Origin: Bradyrhizobium sp. Gha
GTDB lineage: Bacteria; Pseudomonadota; Alphaproteobacteria; Rhizobiales; Xanthobacteraceae
Assembly (NCBI RefSeq): GCF_900113735.1
Contig: NZ_FOQM01000007.1
Span: 180,001 to 244,000, forward strand
DNA: 64,000 bases
Reading direction: 5' to 3'
The notes below the pieces were generated by a model that was not told the DNA's origin, did no database searches, and saw only the letters and a list, made by a program, of their open reading frames with translations. Shown here piece by piece: positions 1 through 8,412 of this stretch. The position numbers and the translations under genes are program-made. The first letter of the stretch is position 1. Each line of letters starts with the position of its first letter.

Positions 1-733
1 TCGGGGACTCGTAGAAGCGCAGCACGTTGACGACCGCATGCTCGACATCACCGGGAGCAACCCGGATGGCACGATACTCGATGTCGGCATGACCGCCCTC
101 GTCGCCTGCGACCTCGATGCGAAACGCATCCTGCTGATACTGTTTTGCCAGCGCCACGATGCCGCGTGGAAAGGTCGCGGAGAACAGCAGCGTGCGGCGC
201 GTCTCCGGCGTGGTCTCGAGGATGAACTCCATGTCCTCGCGGAAACCGAGATTGAGCATCTCGTCGGCCTCGTCGAGCACGACGACCTTCAATTCCGAGA
301 TGTCGAGGCGGTTGCGCCGAAGATGATCGCATAGGCGGCCGGGCGTGCCGACGACGATGTGGGCGCCAGCGGCCAGCTCGCGCTGCTCGCGGCGCGGGTC
401 CATGCCGCCGACGCAGGAGACGACGCGCGCGTTGGCATGGGCATAGAGCCAGGTGAGCTCGCGCTGAACCTGCAAGGCGAGCTCGCGGGTGGGCGCGACG
501 ATCAGGGCCAAAGGTGCTGCGGCCCGTTCGAACGTCGCGGCATCGCCGAGCAGGTCCCTGGCCATCGCCAAACCGTAAGCGACGGTTTTGCCGGAGCCGG
601 TTTGCGCCGACACCAGAAGATCGCGTTCGACAGTATCTTCGCCGAGCACGGCGAGTTGAACGGGGGTCGGAGAATCGTAATTGCGCTCAGCCAGGGCACG
701 GGCGAGCGGCGGGGTCAGGGCCGGAAAGGACAC
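1..733 (-). CDS. DEAD-box ATP-dependent RNA helicase (5' part)
   Basis: Reads leftwards from a GTG at 733 and leaves the window at base 1, so only about 244 N-terminal residues are visible. These make up the first RecA-like domain: a Q-motif-like segment (TPVQ, about residues 23-26), Walker A AQTGSGKT (43-50), PTRELALQ (81-88), GTPGR (129-133), the DEAD box (154-157) and SAT (185-187). The product should unwind RNA duplexes with ATP, as DeaD/RhlE-type helicases do in ribosome assembly or mRNA turnover. I chose GTG because the frame is closed by TGA about 65 nt upstream and no ATG lies between. An AAGG sits about 10 nt before it. The C-terminal domain that would decide the subfamily lies outside the window. 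Confidence 0.9.
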   Translation of the reverse strand, partial: MSFPALTPPLARALAERNYDSPTPVQLAVLGEDTVERDLLVSAQTGSGKTVAYGLAMARDLLGDAATFERAAAPLALIVAPTRELALQVQRELTWLYAHANARVVSCVGGMDPRREQRELAAGAHIVVGTPGRLCDHLRRNRLDISELKVVVLDEADEMLNLGFREDMEFILETTPETRRTLLFSATFPRGIVALAKQYQQDAFRIEVAGDEGGHADIEYRAIRVAPGDVEHAVVNVLRFYESP

Positions 734-1016
734 GGGATGAAAACCTTGGTTGGTCCGGGCGCGGAACGGAAAGCCGTGGGCCTGGCGCTGCCCTCGCGGC
801 AGAAGACCCGGTCACACCCATGATGATCTTGATTTGGACGCTCTTTACGCCAGCAGCGGCGAAATCACCATGCCTTTGATGCATGGCATTGGCGACAGGG
901 TGAACAAGCCCGGGATGCTCGGCCGGCACTTTTGGGGGGCTTTGGGCCCGAAAAGGCGGGCATTTGCGGTCATCTCGCCTAAATTGTGCGCGATCAGACG
1001 TACCGGGAATGCACCT

Positions 1017-1559
1017 ATGGGCACGTCAGACGAACGGCAGTGCGGCGACTGCACACTTTGTTGCAAAGTGATGGCCATCGAGGCGCTCGCCAAGCCGGTG
1101 GGCCGCTGGTGCACACATTGCAAGCCCGGCCGCGGCTGCGCGATCTATGCCGGTCGGCCCGCCGAATGCGAGGCGTTCACCTGCCTCTGGCTCGCTGATG
1201 GCCTCCTCGACCAACGCTGGAAGCCGAGCCGCTCCAAGCTGGTCGTGACCACGTCCGAGGACGGCGTCGAAATCCGCTGCGACCCCGGCTCTCCCAATGC
1301 CTGGCGTAGGGAGCCCTACGCAGCCGAGATCCGCGCCTGGGCCGAGGAAGGCGAGCGCAACGACATGACCGTTGTCGTGATCATCGGCCAGCGCATGATC
1401 CTGGTCACACCGGAGCACGAATTCGATCTCGGCATCATCGGACCGGATGAGCGCATCGTGCGCGAGCTTGACGGAACCAAGGTGGTGGGCGCGACGGTGG
1501 TGAGGGCGACTGAGCTTGATGCCACTTCAGATGTCGGCGGAGCCAGATCGACCGGTTGA
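1017..1559 (+). CDS. YkgJ-type cysteine-cluster (zinc/iron-chelating) protein
   Basis: A 180-residue cytoplasmic protein whose first 60 residues carry nine cysteines (9, 12, 15, 16, 32, 35, 41, 51 and 56). The CxxC-x2-CC, CxxC and GRGC spacings are typical of the YkgJ family, which is thought to bind zinc or an iron-sulfur cluster. The biochemical role of the family is unknown. The C-terminal two thirds has no motif I recognise. The frame stays open upstream of 1017, but that stretch is low-quality sequence antisense to the region before the helicase, so the ATG at 1017, just before the Cys-rich domain, is the likely start. It is followed 71 bp later by a cupin gene in the same direction. Confidence 0.8.
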   Translation: MGTSDERQCGDCTLCCKVMAIEALAKPVGRWCTHCKPGRGCAIYAGRPAECEAFTCLWLADGLLDQRWKPSRSKLVVTTSEDGVEIRCDPGSPNAWRREPYAAEIRAWAEEGERNDMTVVVIIGQRMILVTPEHEFDLGIIGPDERIVRELDGTKVVGATVVRATELDATSDVGGARSTG

Positions 1560-1630
1560 CGGATAGGTGTCTTGCCACAGCGATCATCCGATCGCAGGTT
1601 CTGCCTCACGGAAACGCATGGGGATGAAAC

Positions 1631-1984
1631 ATGGCCGACAGCATATCGCTCGCCGACAAGTTAGCTACCTTCAGTGATTATTGGTCGCCGCGCACGATCA
1701 CGACCTTCAACGATTGCGACGTGATGGTGGTGAAGGTGAAGGGCGAATTCACCTGGCACAAGCACGACGATACCGACGATTTCTTTCTCGTTCTCAAGGG
1801 CGAGTTGGATATCGAGCTGCGCGACCGCACTGTCACGCTCAGACCGGGCGAGCTCTATGTGGTACCCAAGGGTGTCGAGCATCGCCCGGTGGCGCGCGAG
1901 GAGGTTCATCTCATGCTGATCGAGCCGACGGGCACGCCGAATACGGGCGACAAGGCCACGGCCGCAGCGCGCAAGCTCGCATAG
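1631..1984 (+). CDS. small cupin-domain protein
   Basis: A 117-residue single-domain cupin. Motif 1 gives WHKHDDTDDFF (His43 and His45, with Asp where most cupins have Glu). Motif 2 is PGELYVVPKGVEHRP with His84, so a His3 metal site is plausible. Stand-alone cupins of this size often act as mannose-6-phosphate-isomerase-like or sensor proteins, and the sequence does not show which. GGGATGA just upstream is a usable ribosome binding site. The gene may be co-transcribed with the cysteine-cluster gene before it. It converges on the membrane-protein gene that ends at 1996, with only 11 bp between the two stop codons and no obvious terminator. Confidence 0.85.
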   Translation: MADSISLADKLATFSDYWSPRTITTFNDCDVMVVKVKGEFTWHKHDDTDDFFLVLKGELDIELRDRTVTLRPGELYVVPKGVEHRPVAREEVHLMLIEPTGTPNTGDKATAAARKLA

Positions 1985-1995
1985 CGGGCGCAGCC

Positions 1996-2508
1996 TTAAT
2001 CCCTCGACGTCACGAGCCTGCTGAAGCTGCCGGCCAACCGCGCTCTGACCCGCACGAGAGAGTCCTTCGCGGCGCGGCTTAAGGCGCGGATGGCGCGCCA
2101 GGCTTCCGTTGCCTCCAGCCACGCCTTCATCTCGGTGAACTTCCCGTAGCACCATGCGAACGCCGGAATTCGCATCAGCTTGTCGCGGGTGAGGTGGAAC
2201 AGGCGCTCGACCAGCACCAGCTTGAGCAGCTCGCAGCCGATGAACGCCGCCACGCCGCTCAGGAACTGACCCGTTGCGACGAGATAGGCCGCCAGCGGCT
2301 TGATCGGCTCCAGAATGATCACGGGCACGGAAAACAGCGCGAGCGACGGATATGGCGGCAGCGATTTGATCCAGGCGCGCAGCCGCTTGAATTCGAAATG
2401 CCGGGCAACCCAGCGGGAGATTGGCATCGCCACGGCCATGAACACCGCATCCACCAGGAAGTAGATGGCCGCCAGGATGTAAGTGACCGGTTTCAGGACT
2501 TGCTTCAC
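1996..2508 (-). CDS. hypothetical inner-membrane protein
   Basis: A 170-residue protein with an N-terminal hydrophobic stretch (about residues 9-30), a second (about 55-75) and a third (about 78-98), followed by a basic, amphipathic C-terminal third rich in Lys, Arg and Ala. That suggests two or three membrane spans with a cytoplasmic tail. I recognise no catalytic motif. It resembles conserved uncharacterised proteins of Bradyrhizobiaceae. It stands alone on the minus strand, between the convergent cupin gene and the next minus-strand gene more than 100 bp upstream. Confidence 0.75.
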   Translation of the reverse strand: MKQVLKPVTYILAAIYFLVDAVFMAVAMPISRWVARHFEFKRLRAWIKSLPPYPSLALFSVPVIILEPIKPLAAYLVATGQFLSGVAAFIGCELLKLVLVERLFHLTRDKLMRIPAFAWCYGKFTEMKAWLEATEAWRAIRALSRAAKDSLVRVRARLAGSFSRLVTSRD

Positions 2509-2616
2509 GGTACCTCTCCCGTGACTGAAAGCCGGAACTCGGGCCTAAGTTTCACCCCAGCGTGAATAACTCGGGGATTTTCGACGGAACTTTTGGGGCG
2601 TTCGGTCCGGTCCGAA

Positions 2617-3039
2617 TCAGATCTCGGCATAGATTTCCAGAAGATTGCCGTCCGGATCCCGGAAAAACAGCGTCCGATGCCCAAACGGCTGGTTCGTCGG
2701 CGGTGACAGCAGCTCGATACCCTGCTGCACGAGCTCGCCGGCGCAGGCATCAACCTCGGCTGGAGAGACCTTGAAGGCCAGTTGCAGTGAGGCACTCCCC
2801 ACCGGTGTCGGCGCGTCAGCCGCTGTGCGGCTTGGTCTCGCCAAAGCGAGCGTGTTGCTGCCGAGGCCGTACTCGATCCAGTTCGGGGACAGTTCGCGAA
2901 GCAACGATAAGGCGAGCACGTCCTCGTAGAAGCGGCGCATTGCGACCATGTCCCGCACGAAGATGACGGTGTAGTCGATCGAGCGGATGGCGCTGAAGGC
3001 AGAGCGACGCTTGGGTTCGGATGCTCGTTCGTTTGTCAT
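2617..3039 (-). CDS. VOC-family (glyoxalase/dioxygenase-like) protein
   Basis: About 140 residues with the paired beta-alpha-beta-beta-beta layout of the vicinal-oxygen-chelate superfamily. The first half carries DYTVIFVRDMVAMRRFYEDV and the second ends in FFRDPDGNLLEIYAEI, where the Glu is the usual metal ligand of the C-terminal half. This family holds glyoxalase I, bleomycin-resistance and extradiol dioxygenase proteins, and the substrate cannot be read from sequence. The frame is open to 3102, but those extra residues derive from a degenerate palindromic repeat near 3083-3116. The internal ATG at 3039 is therefore the better start. It lies in the same direction as, and 76 bp from, the upstream alcohol dehydrogenase. 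Confidence 0.8.
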   Translation of the reverse strand: MTNERASEPKRRSAFSAIRSIDYTVIFVRDMVAMRRFYEDVLALSLLRELSPNWIEYGLGSNTLALARPSRTAADAPTPVGSASLQLAFKVSPAEVDACAGELVQQGIELLSPPTNQPFGHRTLFFRDPDGNLLEIYAEI

Positions 3040-3115
3040 TGTGGCTTTTATTCCAATCGCCGGCTCGCGGGACCGGCGACCCAGATTACGCTTACGCTCC
3101 ACCCGGGCTACAGCC

Positions 3116-4267
3116 CTATTCCACCAATTCCGGCCACGGCACGATGGTCGACTTCACCGTCTTCATCGCCATCGCGTCCTTCACGGCTTGCGAGACGCCC
3201 GCTTCCGTGAATGGATAGATCGTCTGCATCGTCAGCCAGGGATATTTGTCGCGGGTGCGGTAGAGCATGTCGACGCCGAGGGGGAGATCATTGCCTGTGA
3301 AGCCCCAGGAGCCGAGCACGTTGAGGTCCTTGGTGCAGATGCGGTGCCATGAGGTCTCGATCGAGCCGGCGTCGGTGAACTGGCCCATCTCGACATAGGT
3401 GCCCCCATCACGCAGCATCTCGATGCCTTCGGGGCCGGCGGTCGGATGGCCCGAGCAATCCATGACGAGGTCGGCACCGAAGCCGCCGACGATCTCGCGG
3501 ACACGCGCGATGCGCGCCTCGGGCGATTTGATCTCCTCGATGTTCACCGTCGCTTCCGCGCCGAACTCACGGGCGAGCTTGAGCCGCGGCTCTTCCGGCG
3601 CACCGACGCAGATGACCCGCCCTGCTCCCATCTCCTTTGCTGCCGCGACCGCCAGAATGCCGATCGGGCCCGAGCCCTGGATCACCACCGTGTCGGCCCA
3701 GGTGAAGCCGCCGGCGCGGGTCGCGCGATTGAAGGCGCGGATGCAGGAGGTCAGCGGCTCGGACAATGCGCCGAGCCGCAGCGACATGTCGTCGGGCAGC
3801 TTGTAGATCTTGGTGCCCGGCAGCATGTCGAGATCGACATAGACATATTCGGCCCAGCCGCCCCACATGTGCGGCGCCTTGTCGAAGCCGAGATAGCGGC
3901 CGTAATAAACCGGCGTCAGGCATTTGTTGGCTAGTTGCGGATAATGGATGCAGTAGTAGCAGCGCCCGCAGGGCATCAGCGGCGGGATCATCACCTTCGA
4001 GCCGACCTTCAGCGGCTTGCTCATGAAATCTTCGCTGAACTCGTCGCCGCATTCGACGATGACACCGCCGATCTCGTGGCCGAGCGTGAACGGCCAGGGC
4101 AGCGGCTTCGGCCAATGACCTTTCAGGATATGCAGATCAGTGCCGAAGACGCCGCACGCGCCGATCTTGATCAGCGCACCCTTGCGGCCGACCTTCGGCC
4201 ACGGCACCGTCTTGATCACGGGCTCCGAGCCTGGTCCGGCGTGGGTGCATACGCGGATTGAATCCAT
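3116..4267 (-). CDS. zinc-dependent alcohol dehydrogenase (MDR family)
   Basis: A 383-residue medium-chain dehydrogenase/reductase. Catalytic zinc ligands are visible as Cys38 (GACGVFGTD) and His64-Glu65 (GHE). The structural zinc site is Cys100, Cys103, Cys106 and Cys116. A Rossmann GSGPIGILA motif follows for NAD(P) binding. The enzyme should oxidise an alcohol or polyol to the carbonyl in the cytoplasm, with substrate unknown. The frame extends upstream to 4591 but would overlap the divergent MFS gene. The ATG at 4267 has GAGGAAAC about 5 nt before it and starts a normal MDR N-terminus. It is divergent from the MFS gene at 4448, so the two may share a control region. Confidence 0.88.
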   Translation of the reverse strand: MDSIRVCTHAGPGSEPVIKTVPWPKVGRKGALIKIGACGVFGTDLHILKGHWPKPLPWPFTLGHEIGGVIVECGDEFSEDFMSKPLKVGSKVMIPPLMPCGRCYYCIHYPQLANKCLTPVYYGRYLGFDKAPHMWGGWAEYVYVDLDMLPGTKIYKLPDDMSLRLGALSEPLTSCIRAFNRATRAGGFTWADTVVIQGSGPIGILAVAAAKEMGAGRVICVGAPEEPRLKLAREFGAEATVNIEEIKSPEARIARVREIVGGFGADLVMDCSGHPTAGPEGIEMLRDGGTYVEMGQFTDAGSIETSWHRICTKDLNVLGSWGFTGNDLPLGVDMLYRTRDKYPWLTMQTIYPFTEAGVSQAVKDAMAMKTVKSTIVPWPELVE

Positions 4268-4447
4268 GGCTGTTTCCTCACGGCCCGTCTTGTGTTGAAT
4301 GATGCGGGCTCCGGCAGAGCGTATGTGAGGTTCGGCCAGATGCCAACCGCGGCAACGAATGCAGGCGCCGCGCGCGCAATCCCGCCAAGGTGAACGTTTG
4401 AACCAAATCCCCAAAATCCTGTCGTCGCGTCCGGCTCGTTCGCGGCG

Positions 4448-5638
4448 ATGAGGTCCGTGCCCTACCGGCTGCAGTTCATCGCTTACGTGCTGGCGATGAT
4501 GGCGGACAATATCGAGCATGTGATCAGCCATTGGGTGGTGTTCCAGAAATTCCACTCGCCGACGCCGGGGGGCTTTGCGGTGCTGTCGCACTGGCTGCCG
4601 TTCCTGCTGTTCTCGGTCGCGGTCGGCGGGCTGGCCGACCGCTTCGATCCGCGCCGCATCATCCAGTGCGGCATGCTGCTGTTCATCCTGGCATCAAGCG
4701 GATGGGGCTTCTTCTTCATCACCGACACCGTCCAGATGTGGCACGCGATGCTGCTGCTGGTGATCCACGGCTGTGCCGGCGTGCTGTGGCAGACGCCGAA
4801 CCAGCTGCTGCTCTACGACCTCGTCGGCCCCGCAGACCTTCCGAGCGCGGTGCGGCTGAATGCGATGGCGCGTTATCTCGGCATCCTGGTCGGACCTGCG
4901 GGCGGCGGAATCATCATCCTGACACTCGGCACCTCGCACGGCATCATCTTCAACACGCTGTTCTATCTGCCGATGCTGCTGTGGCTGTTCTGGGCGCCGG
5001 TGCGCGACGGCAGCATCGCTGTCAGACGGTTCGCAATGCGCGGCTTTGCCGACATCCTGCTGACCATCCGCGCCATCGGCACGCAGCCGGTGCTGACGGC
5101 GATGACATGGCTTGCCGGACTCACCTCCTTCACGATCGGCAATGCCTATCATGCCCAGATGCCGGGCTTTGCCGGCGATCTCGGCCATGGTGATCCCGGC
5201 GTGTCCTACAGCGTGCTGCTGGCAGCCGACGCCGCCGGCGCGCTGCTTGCAGGCATTGCGCTGGAATCCTGGGGACGCCTCAAGGGCACGCCGCGTACCG
5301 CGATCCTGCTCGCGACGTTCTGGAGTCTGGCCCTGCTCGGCTTCGCGGCGGTGCGGATCTATCCGGTCGCGATCGTGCTGCTGTTCTGTGCCGGATTTTT
5401 CGAGCTGTCGTTCAACACCATGGCGCAGGCGCTGGTGCAGCTGAATGCGCCTTCTGACATCCGCGGCCGCGTCGTCGGGCTCTACAATATGGCCGGGCTC
5501 GGCATGCGGGCCTTCAGCGGCATCACCGTCGGCGTGTTTGGCGCGGCGATCGGCATTCACTGGTCGCTGGGACTCTCGGCCGCCGCGCTGCTGGGGTTGC
5601 TGTGCCTGCTTTACGGGCGGGCGACCGGCAAGGCCTAG
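4448..5638 (+). CDS. MFS transporter (EntS/MFS_3-like)
   Basis: A 396-residue polytopic protein with about 12 hydrophobic segments and the MFS loop GGLADRFDPRR after helix 2 (about residues 59-69). The layout matches MFS_3/EntS-type exporters. Such proteins usually export siderophores, drugs or metabolites by proton antiport. Nothing here fixes the substrate. The start at 4448 is the first usable codon after an in-frame TGA. The ribosome binding site is weak (GCGGCG). Divergent from the zinc dehydrogenase. A similar MFS fragment lies as a remnant at 61284-61490. Confidence 0.88.
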   Translation: MRSVPYRLQFIAYVLAMMADNIEHVISHWVVFQKFHSPTPGGFAVLSHWLPFLLFSVAVGGLADRFDPRRIIQCGMLLFILASSGWGFFFITDTVQMWHAMLLLVIHGCAGVLWQTPNQLLLYDLVGPADLPSAVRLNAMARYLGILVGPAGGGIIILTLGTSHGIIFNTLFYLPMLLWLFWAPVRDGSIAVRRFAMRGFADILLTIRAIGTQPVLTAMTWLAGLTSFTIGNAYHAQMPGFAGDLGHGDPGVSYSVLLAADAAGALLAGIALESWGRLKGTPRTAILLATFWSLALLGFAAVRIYPVAIVLLFCAGFFELSFNTMAQALVQLNAPSDIRGRVVGLYNMAGLGMRAFSGITVGVFGAAIGIHWSLGLSAAALLGLLCLLYGRATGKA

Positions 5639-5728
5639 AGCGCAGCCCGATACCGTCCGCCTCCTGATGCGGCATTTTCAACGCAACGTCGCTCGGTATT
5701 CGCCGCGCCAGATCATAACGCGGCATTA

Positions 5729-5747
5729 ACCCTATGCAGCTTAGGGT
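5729..5747. promoter_or_regulatory. inverted repeat upstream of the PilZ gene
   Basis: ACCCTA and TAGGGT arms separated by 7 nt, about 34 bp before the PilZ start codon. It could be an operator or part of a leader hairpin. There is no T-run. The function is a guess. Confidence 0.3.
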
Positions 5748-5780
5748 GGTGTCGGACTCCGCCAGGCGGGGGGTCGGGTT

Positions 5781-6398
5781 GTGAAAATGGCGTTGGCGAA
5801 CAAAAAATTTCTTCCAGCCGCAGAGGAACGTCGGCGTTTCCAGCGGGTGAAGGTGCACCTGCTCGGCCGTTACATGCTGCCGGATCGCCGGGAATTCCCC
5901 TGTCAGGTGATCAACATGTCACCCGGCGGGCTCGCGCTGCTGGCGCCCGGCATCGGCAATGTCGGTGATCGCGTCGTCGCCTATCTCGACCATATCGGCC
6001 GGGTCGAGGGCAAGATCACAAGGATCATCGACAACGGCTTCGCCATGACGGTGGGCGCGACGCCGCGCAAGCGCGACAAGCTCGCGGCCCAGCTGACCTG
6101 GCTTGCCAACCGCGACATCCTCAATTTGCCGGAAGACCGCCGCCACGACCGCATCGTGCCGCGCAACCCGATCGCGGTTCTGACGCTCGAGGACGGTACC
6201 AAGATGACCTGCCGCATCATCGACCTGTCGCTGTCGGGCGCGGCCATTGCCGCGGAGAACCGCCCGCCACTCAAATCGACCGTATTGCTCGGCCGGGTCC
6301 AGGGGCGCGTGGTCCGAAACCTCGAAGACGGCTTCGCACTCGAGTTCCTGCATTCGCAGCCGATCGAGACTCTCGAAGAGAGCGTTACCGCGCGGTAA
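5781..6398 (+). CDS. tandem PilZ-domain protein (c-di-GMP receptor)
   Basis: 205 residues with two PilZ units, each holding both c-di-GMP motifs. The first has RxxxR at R18-R22 and NxSxxG at N45-G50. The second has RxxxR at R120-R124 and DxSxxG at D148-G153. No other domain is present, so it is a stand-alone cytoplasmic receptor that probably alters a partner when c-di-GMP binds. It starts at GTG (5781), with ATG two codons later as an alternative. A strong intrinsic terminator follows at 6436-6470, so it is likely monocistronic. The next gene downstream is a LapG-like protease, a family whose best-studied member is also under c-di-GMP control. Confidence 0.9.
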   Translation: MKMALANKKFLPAAEERRRFQRVKVHLLGRYMLPDRREFPCQVINMSPGGLALLAPGIGNVGDRVVAYLDHIGRVEGKITRIIDNGFAMTVGATPRKRDKLAAQLTWLANRDILNLPEDRRHDRIVPRNPIAVLTLEDGTKMTCRIIDLSLSGAAIAAENRPPLKSTVLLGRVQGRVVRNLEDGFALEFLHSQPIETLEESVTAR

Positions 6399-6435
6399 AG
6401 CGAAAGCGCAGCAAAACCCCGGCTTTTCCAGCCTC

Positions 6436-6470
6436 AAAGGCGGCCTCCGCGATACGGAAGCCGCCTTTTT
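6436..6470 (+). terminator. Rho-independent terminator after the PilZ gene
   Basis: AAAGGCGGC pairs with GCCGCCTTT. TCCG/CGGA extends the stem after one mismatch, with loop CGATA, and it ends in five T residues. It lies 38 bp after the PilZ stop codon. Confidence 0.85.
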
Positions 6471-6728
6471 CGCATCTCGACGCGACATCACGCGGGTTAA
6501 CGTGCAACCTCCTCGGGGTAGAAACATCAGTTCCGCCAGCGTTCCCCCCGTTAACTGCTACAATTTGAATCAATTGCAGTCGTTTCAAAATTTAGTTGAA
6601 TTCGCTTCAAGTATAGATCGAACTTGCCCCGACTTTTACTTGCATTCGTCTCGACTTGACTTGGCTGACTTAGCGGCAACTCAAAAGCTCCGTGCGAGAT
6701 GTGGTCCCAACAAGAAACGGGGGCCGCA
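6471..6728. other. AT-rich non-coding leader before the LapG-like gene
   Basis: 258 bases without a supported gene. From about 6560 to 6690 it is clearly richer in A and T than its surroundings. It contains an inverted repeat, CAATT-N6-AATTG (6561-6576), and a TTGACT at about 6657. I take it as the promoter and control region of the protease gene. No -10 box is clear enough to call. Confidence 0.4.
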
Positions 6729-7355
6729 ATGTTGGACTTCAGGGGACAGGGGAAGGCACTGGCAGTTGTTGCCATGCTGTTCGGGATCAGCGCGACAGCG
6801 CAGGCCGGCGAAGGCCGTCTGCTCTACGCGAGCCTCGGCGACACTACGCGTGCGCCGATCGGCTGGGTCGAGTTTTGTGCCGAGAATGCCGCCGAATGTC
6901 AGGGCGGGCCGACGCAGCCGCGCGACATCGTGATGTCGCAGACCGCGTGGCGCGACCTGACCAAGGTCAATCGCTGGGTCAACGAGACGATCAAGCCTTT
7001 GACCGACCAGGACCACTGGGGCGTCGTGGAGAAATGGTCGCTGCCGTCAGACGGTTACGGCGACTGCGAAGACTACGTGTTGTTGAAGCGCAAGATGCTG
7101 ATGGATGCCGGTTGGCCACGTGAGGCCCTGCTCATCACCGTCGTCCGAGACAAGAAGGGCGAAGGACATGCGGTGCTGACGGTGAAGACCGACAAGGGCG
7201 AGTTCGTTCTCGACAATCAGAACGAAAACGTCGTTGCCTGGACGGAGACCGGCTACCGCTTCGTCAAGCGCCAGTCGCAGGCCGATCCCAACGTCTGGGT
7301 CTCGCTCGGCGATACCAGGCCGGCGGTCTCCACCGCCAGCGCAAGAGATCAGTAG
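6729..7355 (+). CDS. transglutaminase-like cysteine protease (BTLCP/LapG family)
   Basis: 208 residues with a Sec signal peptide (hydrophobic about residues 8-26, cleavage after AQA), so periplasmic. The catalytic triad is readable: Cys113 in GDCEDY, His147 in GHAVL and Asp162 in LDNQ, the exact pattern of Pfam BTLCP. The founding functional member, LapG of Pseudomonas, clips a surface adhesin when c-di-GMP is low. Rhizobia carry several paralogues whose targets are unknown. I chose the ATG at 6729 because it opens the signal peptide. No LapD-like receptor or giant adhesin lies in this window. A bidirectional hairpin terminator follows at 7424-7453. Confidence 0.85.
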   Translation: MLDFRGQGKALAVVAMLFGISATAQAGEGRLLYASLGDTTRAPIGWVEFCAENAAECQGGPTQPRDIVMSQTAWRDLTKVNRWVNETIKPLTDQDHWGVVEKWSLPSDGYGDCEDYVLLKRKMLMDAGWPREALLITVVRDKKGEGHAVLTVKTDKGEFVLDNQNENVVAWTETGYRFVKRQSQADPNVWVSLGDTRPAVSTASARDQ

Positions 7356-7423
7356 TTAAGAGAGAAACGAGTTACGCGGCCCGGTCACATCCCCACCCCT
7401 CCCCGTCCCAGACCGGTTCGCGC

Positions 7424-7453
7424 GCGGCCAGCCATCCCCCAATGGCTGGCCGC
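7424..7453. terminator. perfect 12-bp hairpin between convergent genes
   Basis: GCGGCCAGCCAT and ATGGCTGGCCGC flank a 6-nt loop, with ATTTT a few bases after on the plus strand. It lies between the LapG-like gene (+) and the GntR gene (-), so it may end both transcripts. Confidence 0.65.
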
Positions 7454-7473
7454 AACCATTTTGGGGGACTGCG

Positions 7474-8181
7474 TCACGCGCCGAGCACGTCCGCGAGCCG
7501 CAGCTCGTCCTCAGCGGGATCTTTCAGGAACAGCTCGGCCTCGATCTCATTCAGGTGCGACAGCATCTGCGCGCGCGCGGTCTCTCCGTCGCGCTTGCGG
7601 ATCGCGGTGACGATCCCGGCATGATGATCGGTGCCGCAAGCCGGCGTGTCGTGGCGGCGATAGAGCAGGATGATCAGCGACGAGCGCGCGATCAGCTCCT
7701 TCAGGAAACCGAGATATATGCTGTGGCCGCTCATCTCGGCGATTAGTCGATGAAAATCGCCGGACAGCCGGACCGAGGCACGCGCATCGCCGCGCGCCTC
7801 GGCCTCGCGCTCATCGCTCAGGTGTTGCTGCAGGCGATCGATCCACGTCGGCGACACTGCGTCGACGGCGTGGTCGACGATGGTAGGCTCGATCAGGCGG
7901 CGCGCCTCGAACACCTCGCGCGCATCAGCCGGTGTCGGGCGCGCGACGAAGGCGCCGCGGTTCTTCTCGATGCTGACGATGCCCTCATGCGCGAGCTGCT
8001 GCAGCGCAGTGCGAACCAGCGTGCGGCTTGCGCCATAGATCTCGCCGATCTCGTCCTCGCCGAGCTTGGTGCCTGGCAACAGGCGGTGCTCGAGGATCGC
8101 CGCGGTCACGCCCTCCCTGATCCGGATAACGCGATCGCTCACGTCGGGCGCGTCGGATTTCGGGCGGGATTTGGCGGCCAT
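7474..8181 (-). CDS. GntR/FCD-family transcriptional regulator
   Basis: 235 residues. The N-terminal winged helix-turn-helix (about 18-82) includes LGEDEIGEIYGASRTLVRTA, the GntR recognition region. The C-terminal alpha-helical FCD ligand domain (about 90-220) has a metal-binding pattern (Asp and His in SGDFHRLI, HHAGIV and SHLNEIE). FCD members usually sense small organic acids or amino-acid derivatives and repress an adjacent operon. It is divergent from the ABC importer/racemase operon at 8450. The intergenic region holds two near-identical sites and two palindromes, so control of that operon and of its own gene is likely. Confidence 0.88.
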   Translation of the reverse strand: MAAKSRPKSDAPDVSDRVIRIREGVTAAILEHRLLPGTKLGEDEIGEIYGASRTLVRTALQQLAHEGIVSIEKNRGAFVARPTPADAREVFEARRLIEPTIVDHAVDAVSPTWIDRLQQHLSDEREAEARGDARASVRLSGDFHRLIAEMSGHSIYLGFLKELIARSSLIILLYRRHDTPACGTDHHAGIVTAIRKRDGETARAQMLSHLNEIEAELFLKDPAEDELRLADVLGA

Positions 8182-8245
8182 TAGTTCGAAGTCTGGGTTC
8201 GAGGACTCGATTGGCGATGGTCAGTCTCGGATCGTAAACGACGAG

Positions 8246-8278
8246 CTGTATCCAATCACAGGCGAAACTTTATACAAT
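8246..8278. promoter_or_regulatory. paired candidate operator sites for the GntR regulator
   Basis: CTGTATCCAAT (8246-8256) and CTTTATACAAT (8268-8278) match at 9 of 11 positions and are spaced 22 bp apart, about two helical turns. Both resemble half or more of the ATTGTATACAAT-type palindrome bound by several GntR/FCD repressors. They lie between the regulator start at 8181 and the operon start at 8450. Confidence 0.45.
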
Positions 8279-8291
8279 CTTCGCCCATTTC

Positions 8292-8301
8292 GTGTGCACA
8301 C
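8292..8301. promoter_or_regulatory. palindrome GTGTGCACAC
   Basis: A perfect 10-bp palindrome 14 bp after the second candidate GntR site, in the divergent control region. It could be a further operator. A chance occurrence is possible at this length. Confidence 0.3.
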
Positions 8302-8412
8302 CCCGCTCACCCTCTGCGCCGCACAAATGTGCCGGAGTTCGGTCTAACGATCTGACTCCGCTGCACAGTTTTCAAATTTGGCAATTTCGGCGCTGTTGGC
8401 ACGGACCTTGCG

